A stretch of 64,000 nt of DNA from NCBI RefSeq assembly GCF_024586455.1, contig NW_026089623.1, forward strand, positions 9,768,204-9,832,203. Direction: 5' to 3'. Below, piece by piece: positions 10,800-21,429 of this stretch (its first letter is position 1; every line of letters begins with the position of its first letter). The notes under the pieces were generated by a model, which worked only from the letters and a program-made list of their open reading frames with translations, had not been told where the DNA came from and made no database searches. The translations under genes were made by a program, and so were the position numbers. Source of the stretch: Bactrocera neohumeralis (Eukaryota; Arthropoda; Insecta; Diptera; Tephritidae).

Positions 10800-11890
10800 T
10801 TATAATAAAAAACCGCTTGGAGTTAGCAATCCAGAAAACCGACGGATTATCAGAGAGACAATACGGTTCATAAAACAGAGATCCACAATTGACGTACAAA
10901 GAGAAGTCGTCGATACTGCGAAATGTGCAGTAAGTGGCAAAAGATGGAATGGTGGCACAAAAAAGTACTGCGCGCTGATTACCCTGGATGTCAAGAATGC
11001 GTTGAACACAGCAAAATGGTTACACATAATCAAAGTTCTATATAAAGTACGGACCCCTGAATACCACATAAACATAATAGCGAGATATTTTCAAAACACA
11101 AGGCTAATTTTTGATATGACGAAGGCACCAAGAGCTACTCTATCTCGAGTAGAGTACCCCAAGGGTCAGTGATAGCCCCACTTTTATAAAACCAGACGTG
11201 AAGCTAGTAGCGTATGCAGATGAGCTCATGGTGGTAGCAGTGGCCAAACAATTAGCCGACCTGAGAAATAAATGTAATGAGTGCTTAAATGGTCTACTCC
11301 AATGGTTCTCTCCTGTGACTCTGAAACTGGCGGAAAACAAAGCAGAAGTTTTACTCATAAGCACTAGTGAAGGTGCGAGATTACTTCACAGCCGCAACTG
11401 AGTAATATTGGATTCCAAATTAAAATTTAAAGAACACCTGGCTTATTCCTCCGCGAAAGCAAACAAAATTTATAATGCCCTATCGACCAACCGACGCTGC
11501 TGAAGCATTAGCCAGCATACCGCCCACTGACATCTAGGGAGATGACATCGACCTCGAGCGCTTATATCAGCTATCAACGCCTAAAACAGTATCGGCAAGG
11601 ACAAAGGAGAGAAACAAGAGCACGAAAATTTGCCAGGAGCGATGGAATTCCTCATCCAAAGGGCGCTGGATCCGTCGAATTATACCGGGCATCCACTCGT
11701 GAATAGGCAGGTGACATGGGAACCCATATTTCCTAGATAGATGCTTTGGAAGCTACCTTTTCAGATTCCACAATAACATTAGTCCCCACTGTCCGAGGTG
11801 TACAGAGTATATAGAAGACTCTGAACATGTATTATTTTATTGCCCTCGATTTTCTAATACAAGGGAAAAACTAAGAACCACACTCGGTGG
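10800..11890 (+). pseudogene. R1-clade ORF2 remnant: reverse transcriptase and C-terminal zinc motif
   Basis: Pieces in several frames give the RT palm. The motif A stretch (YCALITLDVKNALNTAKW) is near 10965-11020. The catalytic loop at 11213-11224 reads YADE instead of YADD, so the second metal-binding Asp is replaced by Glu. Downstream at about 11779-11840 the Cys-His motif of R1-clade LINEs is intact (CPRCTEYIEDSEHVLFYC). Motif B is wrecked by a frameshift and short deletion near 11150-11185. The protein cannot work: it has no endonuclease and an altered active site. Confidence 0.85.
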
Positions 11891-12149
11891 TAGGTAATTT
11901 AACTACACTCATGTGTCAGTCGACTGATAAATGGAAAGCTGTCAGCGAAGAGCCAAACTGAGACTTTCTGAACAAATTAGGCGCCCGCGTAATAGAGGAG
12001 ACTTTAATGTCTTGTCCCTCCCACAAAGTAATACTTAGCCGGTGGTTCCGTGGGAGAGTCTTGAGTTGGGAGTAGGTTTGGTTTAGCGGATTAAAGTTCC
12101 GCACTCCGACTTTCGATGCTTGCCCTTACTATAAAAAAAAGTATCAGCG

Positions 12150-14010
12150 GGCACAACAATTTTGTCATTTTCACATAAAGCTAGCATAATGAGAGCATTA
12201 GGCAAACCTCTTTTTTAAAATGTACGTTTTTGTATATATAAGAGCCTCAACTTCGCCAAAAAAATCTTTATTCCAAATGTCAGATATCAGATCTTTTAAT
12301 TCCGATTTAAATATATGCACAACTATTTCAGCTCTAAAACGAGATGTTTCATTAAGATCAATATTACTTACAATCTCCGACCTAGTCGGTTTGCAAGTCA
12401 TTGTAACCAAACGCGATGCCTTTCCGAAGTGCTGAACAATTGACATTGCTTCAAAGTAATTTTGATACATGTATCTCGGAGACTCAGTGAAGGATGAAGG
12501 CAAAATCACCTTACGACCTAAATTAACATCTCCTACTTGATTTGTTTGCAAATAATTAGTAAAATTGATATACTGCAAAATTAGTTTTTGAGATTTATGC
12601 AAATTGTAACATGGTAACTTTATTTAGAATATATAAACGTGTCAACAAAAATCTCCATTTGGGCAAAATAAAAAAAAATAACACTTATACATACATTCTT
12701 AACCACGCAATTTGTTTTTAAAAAAATTACATACTTCTCTTCATCTACAGTCGTAAATATAAAGGCAACATCAGTCAAGTTGCATCATTATATCTCCGTC
12801 TATCTGTTTAACGATTAAGGGGGTATTCTCATGTAATAACTTCGAAAAATCGATTTTTTTTTTTTATTTTGACAGTAAAACCTATTGAAAACATGCCGTG
12901 AAAAATTCAGACCGAAATACATAGTATTTGATAAGTTACAGCTCATAGTCGCCGACGTGTCGTAAGCGACTGTCTACCAGGCGCCAAGACAAGTCTGCAT
13001 TTTTCTCGAATCATCATTTTCTGGAACTGTCATGGTCCTAAACAAAAAAGTATACAACCAATTGCTTTAAAATTTACATATGTATGTTCTTCTACTCATT
13101 TATAGTTATCGTCCCTACCAGAATTGTTTATTTTCAAAAATATTTTCATATTATTTTTAAACGATTTTTAATGAAAAAAAAACAAGATTTTCGTGACGTT
13201 TTTTTGAAGTTCGACATTTTTTTTTTTATGAAATTGATTATATTTGGTAGGGACGCTAGCCGAAGACAACATGAACAGCCGCTATCACCATGACCAGTGA
13301 ACTACTTTTTTTTGTTGGGGACTATTTTGATTTAAAAAAAAAATATATTAAAAATGTGAAAAACGAAAAAAAAAATTTCTTTGTACATTTCAAAATACAA
13401 ATAAAAATATTATATATAATTAAAATGATTGAATTTGTTTGTCGCATAAAAAAAAGTTTCCTAAAAAGTGGTAAAATGTATGCGTTCACATGGGAGTACC
13501 CCCTTAAAGGTAATTGCCATATTAACGTATTTTTGGATTAATTCTATCTATCGCAAATTTTAATTGATTGCTCTCGCATTTCATATTAATCAGCCGTATC
13601 GACATTGTAAAAATACAACTGGACATAATTTTGCGTACGACCATATGCTGTGACAAGGGGTCTCTGTGATAAAATATGCCGATAATTTGGAAAATATAAA
13701 TTGCTTTTAAGCTTGTGTTAGAAATATCAACTTCCGAACTGACCATAGCATAAGACGAATGTTCGAATATTTGTCGAACTAATTTTTGAACTTTATCTTT
13801 ACATTCCCATAATTTGATGTGGACCGTCATCTATATAATTAAAAAAATCATTTTGTGTTAGTAGTGGAAGATGGACTTTACCCTTATGACAGCCCATAGT
13901 GAAGGAATTTGTTTCACATATTTCACAAACCAAGTTCATAGAAAAAATATGAAAGGGATAAAAATTAGGTAGTATATCAATCAATGCCCATTTGAACAAA
14001 CTTCGAAAAG
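12150..14010 (-). pseudogene. Helitron Rep protein remnant, interrupted by a TTAA element
   Basis: Two minus-strand blocks belong to the N-terminal and Rep region of a Helitron. The 5' block (about 14000-13545) contains GCHKGKVHLPLLTQNDFF, a Helitron-like knuckle segment, then SSYAMVSSEVDISNT and IIGIFYHRDPL. The 3' block (12602-12198) contains GRKVILPSSFTESPRYMYQN, RLVTMTCKPTRSEI and NKDFFGEVEALIYT, followed in another frame by KRGLPNALIML. In intact relatives the last part is KRGLPHAHILL, so the HUH metal-binding His pair is damaged (PNAL for PHAH). The element at 12819-13503 separates the blocks. The helicase half is absent here. Confidence 0.8.
12819..13503. mobile_element. TTAA-flanked nonautonomous element (piggyBac-like MITE)
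   Basis: A 685-base element starts GGGGGTATTCTCATG and ends CATGGGAGTACCCCC, an inverted repeat with few mismatches. It is flanked on both sides by TTAA (12815-12818 and 13504-13507), the target duplication of piggyBac elements. The interior is AT-rich and noncoding. It sits inside the Helitron remnant, so it inserted later. The superfamily call rests on TTAA and the G-run/C-run ends only. Confidence 0.75.
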
Positions 14011-14411
14011 GGACTGAATTATTATCAACATTATCAGCAGCTTCAATTAAATTTACATGTGTAGTAAATATTGGAAAAAACGTTAAAAAAAAGTATCAAA
14101 CAATAATTTACCTAAAAAATTCTAACTCACCAAAATCAAATCAATGTTGTCAACTCAATTTTAAAGCTGCAAAAACCCAAGCGCATCAAAAGAAAACGAG
14201 AAAAAATTCAATCACTTGATATTTGTTAATTCAACTAACTACATAACATTGACCTTGGATTTTTTTTAATTAACTATCACAAAATGTGCTTCAAATTAAT
14301 CTATGCAACACCCAAAGTCAAAACAGTAAGGAAAATAAAAAAAATCGCAACCACAAATCCGCCGTAAACGATACACAACTATCCGATATATATATATACG
14401 AATTTGAAATT
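14011..14411. other. AT-rich stretch, no recognised gene
   Basis: Left of the mariner terminus. It probably includes the eroded 5' end of the Helitron remnant. A 75-residue plus-strand frame at 13992-14219 overlaps the antisense of Helitron coding sequence and is a shadow. A short (ta)n tract lies near 14388-14399. Confidence 0.45.
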
Positions 14412-14766
14412 TACAAGGTGCATTCCAAAGTAAACAGGACTTTTCGAATCTAGCGCCCCTAGTGCCATCTATATGTCGACTGGTGCGTTCGAATCTGCAA
14501 TCTTTATCGATTGTCCAGTGAGAATATCATGACATTTCAACTATTGGAAGTGAAGTTATTGCATTTTATGTGTTAGTATGTGTGTGTGTGGAGGACGGAG
14601 TCATGTGTAGAAGTTCACGCAAGTGAGGAAAGTTCTCTGATCGCCATTCACTTGGGAGTGGCCAGAAACGATTATTATACACATGGCTCAAGCAGCTCAC
14701 TACTTCCGGTCTTTGACCAAGTATCCTCTGGGTAGCCTAAGAACATCCGTTTGAAGGCGAGCTAAA

Positions 14767-15645
14767 GTGAGAAGGCGAAACATTACCTGCATAAGGTTGT
14801 GCGCTGGGTTTGGGACCCGCCACGTAAAAAAAACACCCCCAGTGAATAGGTATAACCAGCCTCGGATGAGAGACCCCCCTTTTGATGACGACCATGGCAA
14901 ACGAAATAAGGACTACGAATTGAGGGCATGCACCTGGAATGTCCGGTCCCTCAATTGGGAAGCTGCCGCTGCCCAGCTAGTTGATGTCCTCGTAAAAACA
15001 AAGGCTGACATCACCGCCGTCCAAGAAATGCGATGGACGGGACAAAGACAGAGACGAGTAGGTCCTTGTAACATTTACTACAGTGGCCACATAAAGGAGC
15101 GCAAGTTTGGTGTAGGATTCGTGGTGGCAGAGAGACTCCGTTGCCGAGTACTATCATTCACTGCGGTAAAGGAACGTCTAGCCACAATCCGCATCAAAAC
15201 GAGGTTTTTCAACATATCGCTGATTTGCGCCCACGCCCCGACGGAAGAGAAGGACGATGTGACCAAAGACGCCTTTTATGAGTGCTTGGAGCACACCTAT
15301 GAGCGCTGCCCCCGCCACGATGTCAAAATCGTGCTTGGCGACTTTAACGCCAGGGTGGGCAAAGAAGGTATCTTTGGCACTACGGTCGGTAAATACAGCC
15401 TCCACGACGAAACATCCCCAAATGGGTTGAGGCTGATTGACTTCACCGGGGCCCGAAATAAGGTTATCTGTAGTACTAGATTCTAGCATAAGAAGCTTCA
15501 TCAAGCTACCTGGCTGTCTCCGGATCGAAAAACTACCAACCAGATCGATCACGTTGTGATAGACGGAAGACACGTCTCCAGTGTTTTAGATGTGCGTGCG
15601 CTCCGAGGTCCTAACGTCAACTCGGACCACTATCTTGTTGCGGTC
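14767..15645 (+). pseudogene. RTE copy A, APE-type endonuclease domain
   Basis: The frame at 14767-15486 encodes the N-terminal nuclease that nicks target DNA. Visible motifs are RACTWNVRSLNWE near 14930, the catalytic Glu in AVQEMRWTGQ near 15018, LICAHAPTEEKDDV near 15222 and VLGDFNARVG near 15334. A stop at 15484-15486 separates this from the rest, which continues in the same frame with NQIDHVVIDGRHVSSVL and NSDHYLVAVKI (the catalytic Asp-His pair) up to about 15645. Apart from the stop, this is one of the better preserved endonuclease copies here. Confidence 0.87.
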
Positions 15646-15928
15646 AAAATACGCTTCCGCCTCTTTGTGTGGAGAAGGTGCAATCACAACAGACTGCCGA
15701 ACGATTTTCTACTCGACTTGTTCTCCTGATCTCTAAGGCTCTCTTCAGCAAATCGGCATTTCAAGTTCCTTACGTAAAGCTGCAACCGAAACCATTGGTT
15801 TTCGGAAAGTGCAAAAGAACAGCTGGTACGACGAGGAGTGCCGTGTCGCAGCGGAGAGAAAACAGGCTGCTTACCTCGCAACGTTATGATCGACCACTAC
15901 ACGTGCGGGATGGGATAGATACCGAGAG

Positions 15929-17150
15929 TTGAAGAGGGAAGCGAGACGCATTTGTAGACAGAAGAAGAAAGAGGCCGAAATGCGTGAGTACGAAGAGCTT
16001 GATAAGCTGGCCGACAGGGGTAATGCTCGAAAATTCTACGAAAAATGCGGCGGCTTACAGAAGGTTTCAAGACCGGAGCATACTCTTGTAGAACGCCCAA
16101 AGGTGATCTAGTCACTGATGCCCAGAGCATACTTAAATTATGGAGGGAACACTTCTCCAGCCTGCTGAATGGCAGTGAACGCACAACACCAGGAGAAGGA
16201 GAACCCGATTCCCCAATCGATGACGATGGAGCAGATGTCCCTTTACCCGACCATGAAGAAGTTCAAATAGCAATTGCCCGCCTCAAAAACAACAAAGCGG
16301 CAGGGGCCGACGGATTGCCGGCCGAGCTATTCAAACACGGCGGCGAAGAACTGATAAGAAGCATGCATCAGCTTCTTTGTAAAATATGGTCGGACGAAGG
16401 CATGCCCAACGATTGGAATTTAAGTGTGCTATGCTTAATCCATAAAAAAGGAGATCCCACAATCTGCGTCAACTACCGTAGGATTAGCCTCCTCAACATC
16501 GCATATAAAGTTCTATCGAGCGTATTGTGTGAAAGATTAAAGCCCACCGTCAACAAACTGATTGGACCTTATCAGTGTGGCTTTAGACCTGGAAAATCAA
16601 CAACCGACCAGATATTCACCATGCGCCAAATCTTGGAAAAGACCCGTGAAAGGAGAATCGACACACACCACCTCTTCGTCGATTTCAAAGCTGCTTTCGA
16701 CAGCACGAAAAGGAGCTGCTTTTAGGCCGCGATGTCTGAATTTCGTATCCCCGCAAAACTAATACGGCTGTGTAAACTGACGTTGAGCAACACGAAAAGC
16801 TCCGTCAGGATCGGGAAGGACCTCTCCGAGCCGTTCGATACCAAACGAGGTTTCAGACAAGGCGACTCCCTATAGTGCGACTTTTTCAATCTGCTTCTGG
16901 AGAAAATAGTTCGAGCTGCAGAACTAAATAGAGAAGGTACCATCTTCTATAAGAGTGTACAGCTGCTGGCGTATGCCGATGATATTGATATCATCAGCCT
17001 CAACATCCGCGCCGTTAGTTCTGCTTTCTCCAGGCTGGACAAGGAAGCACAGAAAATGGGTCTGGCAGTGAACGAGGGCAAGACGAAATATCTCCTGTCA
17101 ACAAACAAACAGTCGTCGCGCTCGCGACTTGGCACTCGACATAGTTCAGC
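15929..17150 (+). pseudogene. RTE copy A, reverse transcriptase domain
   Basis: Frames at 15929-16111 and 16045-16725 give the linker and the RT fingers and palm. Motifs are LKNNKAAGADGLPAELFKHG, LIHKKGDPTICVNYRRISLL, CGFRPGKSTTDQIFTMRQIL, and the motif A Asp in LFVDFKAAFDS (16675-16704). A stop TAG at 16723-16725 follows. The same stop is present in copies B and E. Beyond it come FRQGDSL (motif B, with a private stop at 16873-16875) and LLAYADDIDII with intact YADD at 16972-16983. The C-terminal part then breaks off at about 17136. Confidence 0.88.
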
Positions 17151-17392
17151 GAATTAAAAGACAGCGGCTACTCTGGCTGGGTCATGTTGTCCGGATGGAC
17201 GAAAACACTCCAGGTCTGAAAGTATTCGACGCAGTACCCGCCGGGGGAAGCAGAGGAAGAGGAAGACCTCCACTCCGTTGGAAGGACCAAGTGGAGAAGG
17301 ACCTGGCTTCGCTTGGAATATCTAATTGGCGCCACGTAGCTAAAAGAAGAAACGACTGGCGCGCTGTTGTTAACTCGGCTATAATCGCGTAG
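17129..17392 (+). pseudogene. RTE copy A, C-terminal domain
   Basis: An 87-residue frame with DIVQRIKRQRLLWLGHVVRM, RGRPPLRWKDQVEKDL and NWRHVAKRRNDWRAVVNSAI ending in the natural stop at 17390-17392. In RTE-like and related LINEs this Trp- and Arg-rich tail follows the RT and probably binds RNA. It joins abruptly to sequence about 600 bases upstream in the intact arrangement (compare 18721-18320 read on the minus strand). Only 20 bases separate the stop from the AAG tail. Confidence 0.85.
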
Positions 17393-17450
17393 GCGGTGTC
17401 TACGCCAATTAAGAAGAAGAAGATGTGTGTGTGTGTGTCGGTTCGAAAAT

Positions 17451-18021
17451 GAGCTTCGAACAAAGAGCCAATAATAAATTTTATTTTAAAATTGTGAAAA
17501 CTTTTACCGAAACGTTTCAATTGATGAAACAAGTTTATGGCGATGATTGGCTATCCCGTAGTAGAGTGCACGAGTGGTTTTAACGTTTTCAAAGTGGTCG
17601 TGAGGACATTAATAACGATCAACATATGGGCTAATCAAAATCCGTGATCACCGGAAAGTCCATCGAAACTGTGCGTGAATTTATCAAAAATCAGCCGAAA
17701 TCATCATTAAAGTTCATGGAAATAGAATTGTACATCTCCGAAACATCGATTTATCTCATTTTGACCGAACATTTGAGCTTATGAAAGGTGTGTGCACGGT
17801 TTGTTCCGCACAAATTGACTGACGACCAAAAATTCACGATAATGCGCCGTATCATCGATCGACGCTTGTAACCGATTATTTGACCAAAAATCACATTTTA
17901 ACCATTAACCACTCACCGTATTCGCCGGATATGGCACCGTGCGACTTCTTTCTTTTCGGAAAAATGCATTTGCCCATGAAAGAAAAGCGTTATGCAGACG
18001 TAGATGCCATTCAAAAGGCTT
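17451..18021 (+). pseudogene. Mariner transposase with internal deletion and stops
   Basis: The frame opens MSFEQRANNKFYFKIVKTFT, then the helix-turn-helix part ETFQLMKQVYGDDWLSRSRV with HEWF, and IETVREFIKNQPKSSLKFME. After FVPHKLTDDQKF near 17830 about 120 residues are missing, including the first catalytic Asp. The second is kept in HDNAPYHRSTLVTDYLTKN (17837 on) and the third in YSPDMAPCDFFLFGKMHLP. It stops at DAIQKACT. In-frame stops occur near 17581 and 17632. Mariner transposases are about 345 residues; just over half remains. Confidence 0.88.
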
Positions 18022-18026
18022 GCACT

Positions 18027-18130
18027 TTCCGCTTTTTGATAACCTAATATCATCACCAATTCAAATATCTCCCTTCCGCTTTTTGATAACCTAATATCAT
18101 CACCAGTTCAAATATCACCCTTCCGCTCTT
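18027..18130 (+). repeat. Tandem repeat, 47-base unit, 2.2 copies
   Basis: The unit starting ttccgctttttgataaccta occurs at 18027 and again at 18074 with two or three mismatches, and the first bases recur at 18121. It lies exactly between the truncated mariner and the truncated 3' end of RTE copy B, so it may have formed with the rearrangement that removed both ends. Confidence 0.8.
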
Positions 18131-18172
18131 TTGCTCTTTATTCAATGCTTTATACTTTTACAGTAATCGGAT

Positions 18173-18721
18173 TTATACTTTCAGAGCTGGAGTGTTTTCA
18201 TCCATCCGGACAACATGACCTAGCCAGCGTAGCCGCTGCCTTTTAATTCGCTGAACTATGTCAATGTCGTCGTATATCTCGTACAGCTGATCGTTCCATC
18301 GAATGCGATATTCGCCGTGGCCAATGCGCAAAGGACCATAAATCTTTCGCAGAATTTTTCTCTCGAAAACTCGTAACGTCGACTCTTCGGTTGCTGTCAT
18401 CGCCCAAGCCTCTTCACCACATAGCAGGACGAGAACTATGAGCGACTTATAGAGTTTAGCTTTTGTTCGTGGAGAGAGGACTTTACTTTTCAATTGCCTA
18501 CTCAGTCCGAAGTAACACCTGTTGGCAAGAGCAATCCTGCGTTGGACTTCCAGGCTGACATTGTTTGTGGTGTTAATGCTGGTTCCTAAATAGACGAAAG
18601 TATCTACAACTTCAAAGTTATGACTGTCAACAGTGACGTGAGTGCCAAGTCGCGAATGCGACGACTGCTTGTTTGATGACAGGAGATATTTCGTTTTGCC
18701 CTCGTTCACTGCCAGACCCAT
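18173..18721 (-). pseudogene. RTE copy B, thumb and C-terminal domain (truncated)
   Basis: A 182-residue frame starting MGLAVNEGKTKYLLSSNKQS, then FVYLGTSINTTNNVSLEVQR, ALANRCYFGLSRQLKSKVLS, and the C-terminal block RIKRQRLRWLGHVVRMDENT. It ends at LKV where copies A and F continue for about 60 more residues, so the tail of the protein and the 3' end of the element are missing. Confidence 0.87.
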
Positions 18722-20282
18722 TTTCTGTGCTTCCTTGTCCAGCCTGGAGAAAACAGAACTAACGGCGCGGGTGTTGAGCCGATGATATCAATATCATCGG
18801 CATACGCCAGCAGCTGTACACTCTTATAGAAGATGGTACCTTCTCTATTTAGTTCTGCAGCTCGAACTATTTTCTCCAGAAGCAGGTTGAAAAAGTCGCA
18901 CGATAGGGAGTCGCCTTGTCTGAAACCTCGTTTGGTATCGAACGGCTCGGAGAGGTCCTTCCCGATCCTGACGGAGCTTTTCGTGTTGCTCAACGTCAGT
19001 TTACACAGCCGTATTAGTTTTGCGGGGATACGAAATTCAGACATCGCGGCCTAAAAGCAGCTCCTTTTCGTGCTGTCGAAAGCAGCTTTGAAATCGACGA
19101 AGAGGTGGTGTGTGTCGATTCTCCTTTCACGGGTCGTTTCCAAGATTTGGCGCATGGTGAATATCTGGTCTGTTGTTGATTTTCCAGGTCTAAAGCTACA
19201 CTGAAAAGGTTCAATCAGTTTGTTGACGGTGGGCTTTAATCTTTCACACAATACGCTCGATAGAACTTTAAATGCGATGTTGAGGAGGCTAATCCTACGG
19301 TAGTTGACGCAGATTGTGGGGTCTCCTTTTTTATGGATTGGGCATAGCACACTTAAATTCCAATCGTTGGGCATGCTTTCGTCCGACCATATTTTACAAA
19401 GAAGCTGATGCATGCTTCTTATCAGTTCTTCGCCGCCGTGTTTGAATAGCTCGGCCGGCAATCCGTCGGCCCCTACCGCTTTGTTGTTCTTCAGGCGGGC
19501 GATTGCTATTCGAACTTCTTTATGGTCGGGCAATGGAACGTCTGCTCCATCGTCATTGATTAGGGAATCGGGTTCGCCTTCTCCTGGCGTTGTGCGTTCA
19601 CTGCCTTTCAGCAGGCTGGAGAAGTGTTCCCTCCATAATTTAAGTATGCTCTGGGCATCAGTGACTAGATCACCTTTGGGCGTTCTACAAGAGTATGCTC
19701 CGGTCTTGAAACCTTCTGTAAGCCGCCGCATTTTTCGTAGAATTTTCGAGCATTACCCCTGTCGGCCAGCTTATCAAGCTCTTCGTACTCACGCATTTCG
19801 GCCTCTTTCTTCTTCTGTCTACAAATGCGTCTCGCTTCCCTCTTCAACTCTCGGTATCTATCCCATCCCGCACGTGTAGTGGTCGATCGTAACGTTGCGA
19901 GGTAGGCAGCCTGTTTTCTCTCCGCTGCGACACGGCACTCCTCGTCGTACCAGCTGTTCTTTTGCACTTTCCGAAAACCAATGGTTTCGGTTGCAGCTGT
20001 ACGTAAGGAGTTTGAAATGCCGTCCCACAGTTCCCTAATACCGAGTTGTTGACGAGTGCTCTCAGAGAGCAGGAGTGCAAGCCGAGTAGAAAATCGTTCG
20101 GCTGTCTGTTGGGACTGCAGCTTCTCGACGTCGAACCTTCCTTGTGTTTGTTGGCGTGTGTTTTTTGCTGCACGGAGGCGCGTGCGAATCTTGGCTGCAA
20201 CAAGATAGTGATCCGAGTCGATGTTAGGACCTCGGAGCGCCCGCACATCTAAAACACTGGAGACGTGTCTTCCGTCTATCAC
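18706..20282 (-). pseudogene. RTE copy B, linker and reverse transcriptase
   Basis: The 205-residue frame 20282-19665 covers the linker between endonuclease and RT. The 226-residue frame 19731-19051 covers RT fingers and palm up to motif A (LFVDFKAAFDS). It ends at a TAG (19051-19053) found at the same codon in copies A and E. The next frame, 19044-18706, holds FRQGDSLSC (motif B) and AYADDIDIIG with YADD intact at 18793-18804. Apart from stops and frameshifts this RT is nearly complete. Confidence 0.88.
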
Positions 20283-20996
20283 AACATGATCGATCTGGTT
20301 GGCAGTTTATCGATCCGGAGACAGCCAGGTAGCTTAATGAATTTTTTTATGCTGGAATCTAGCAGTACAGATAATCATATTTCGGGCCCCGGCGAAGTCG
20401 ATCAGCCTCAACCCATTTGGGGATGTTTCGTCGTGGAGGCTGAATGTACCGACCGTAGTGCCAAAGATACTTTCTTTACCCACCCTGGCGTTAAAGTCGC
20501 CAAGCACGATTTTGACATCGTGGCGGGGGCAGCTCTCATAAGTGCGCTCCAAGCACTCATAAAAGACATCTTTGGTCACATAGTCCTTCTCTTCCGTTGG
20601 GGCGTGGGCGCAAATCAGCGATATGTTGAAGAGCCTCGCTTTGATGCTGATTGTGGCTAGACGTTCATTCACCGGAGTGAATGATAGTACTCGGCGACGG
20701 AGTCTCTCTCCCACCACGAATCCAACACCAAACTTGCGCTCCTTTATATGGCCACTGTAGTAAATGTCACAAGGACCTACTCATCTCTGTCCTTGTCCCG
20801 TCCATCGCATTTCTTGGATGGCGGTGATGTCAGCCTTTATTTTTGCGAGGACATTAACCAGCTGGGCAGCGGCACCTTCCCAATTAAGGGTCCAGACATT
20901 CCAGGTGCATGCCCTCAAATTGTAGTCCTTATTTCGTTTGCCATGGTCGTCATCAAAAGGGGGGTCTCTCATCCGAGGCTGTGTTTTCTTTGTCAT
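20265..20996 (-). pseudogene. RTE copy B, endonuclease domain
   Basis: The frame at 20996-20781 gives RACTWNVWTLNWEGAAAQLV and the catalytic Glu in AIQEMRWTGQ. The frame at 20717-20334 adds SLICAHAPTEEKDYVTKD and VLGDFNARVGKESIFG. The Asp-His catalytic pair follows at the start of the next frame in NIDSDHYLVAAKI (within 20282-19665). Frameshifts near 20765 and 20330 separate the pieces. Domain order is unbroken. Confidence 0.87.
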
Positions 20997-21429
20997 TGGT
21001 ACTGATTTTTACGTGGCGGGTCCCAAACCCAGCGCACAACCCTATGTAGGGGAAGTTTCGCCTTCTCACATTAGCTCGCCCTCGAACGGATGTTCTTAGG
21101 CTACCCAGAGGATACTTGGTCAAAGACCGGAAGCAGTGAGCTGCTTGAGCCATGTGTAAAAGAATCGTTTCTGGCCACTCCCAAGTGAATGGCGATCAGA
21201 TAACTTTCCACACTTGCGTGAACTTCTACACATGACTCCATCCTCCACTTATGTTCCCATTGACATTAAAAATAACGTTGAGCACTTCTACAAGTCTTCT
21301 CAGACGCATCAACGCGCACGTATGAGTGCTGCATTTACGTACCTTCTTTTATATATAACGCTTAAAAAACAAGGCTGCTTATTTTAAAATCTAAAAAGCC
21401 GCCCTTAAAGCATAATAGCTTCATCATTA

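Larger units (their letters stand above)
10366..12145 (+). mobile_element. R1-clade LINE, copy A (large internal deletion)
   Basis: Matches the more complete copy C (31085-35485) at both ends. The 5' part covers the 5' UTR and the start of ORF1. The sequence then jumps, near 10760-10800, from ORF1 into the reverse transcriptase, losing about 2.3 kb including the zinc knuckles and the endonuclease. The 3' UTR at 12070-12145, with 'tttagcggattaaag' and 'ccgcactccg', matches copy C at 35415-35480 and ends in a short A-rich tail. The insertion lies against a Helitron remnant on its right. Confidence 0.85.
14591..17422 (+). mobile_element. RTE-type LINE, copy A
   Basis: About 2.8 kb from a 5' UTR starting near 'gaggacggagtcatgtgtag' to a 3' end in an AAG-rich tail (aagaagaagaag at 17411-17422). 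RTE elements have a single ORF with an APE-type endonuclease and a reverse transcriptase, and short 3' ends in simple repeats; this fits. Flanks carry a 13-base direct duplication atgtgtgtgtgtg (14578-14590 and 17423-17435), so both ends are genuine. Some 600 bases of the C-terminal coding region are missing at about 17136. The RTE clade name is from remembered sequence character, not from a tree. Confidence 0.85.
14414..18021 (+). mobile_element. Mariner element 2, split by an RTE LINE and truncated at its 3' end
   Basis: The left end begins after TA at 14412-14413 with CAAGGTGCATTCCAAAGTAA. The 5' UTR runs to 14590, is interrupted by RTE copy A (14591-17422), and resumes at 17423. The transposase start codon follows at 17451. 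The 3' terminal inverted repeat (complement of CAAGGTGCATT) is not present. The sequence breaks off at about 18021 into a 47-base tandem repeat. The interruption is framed by a GT-rich duplication, so RTE insertion came after mariner insertion. Confidence 0.8.
18179..21246 (-). mobile_element. RTE-type LINE, copy B
   Basis: The longest RTE copy, about 3.07 kb on the minus strand. It has the complete 5' end (complement of ggaggatggagtcatg, ending at 21246) but its 3' end is cut inside the C-terminal domain at about 18179, so the tail and 3' UTR are missing. It faces copy A tail to tail with a 0.75 kb spacer. No target duplication can be seen because one end is lost. Confidence 0.87.

Noticed and set aside
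14578..14590. The GT tract as an independent microsatellite locus
   Set aside because: It is the LINE target site. The same tract appears on the other side at 17423 and both belong to the mariner 5' UTR.
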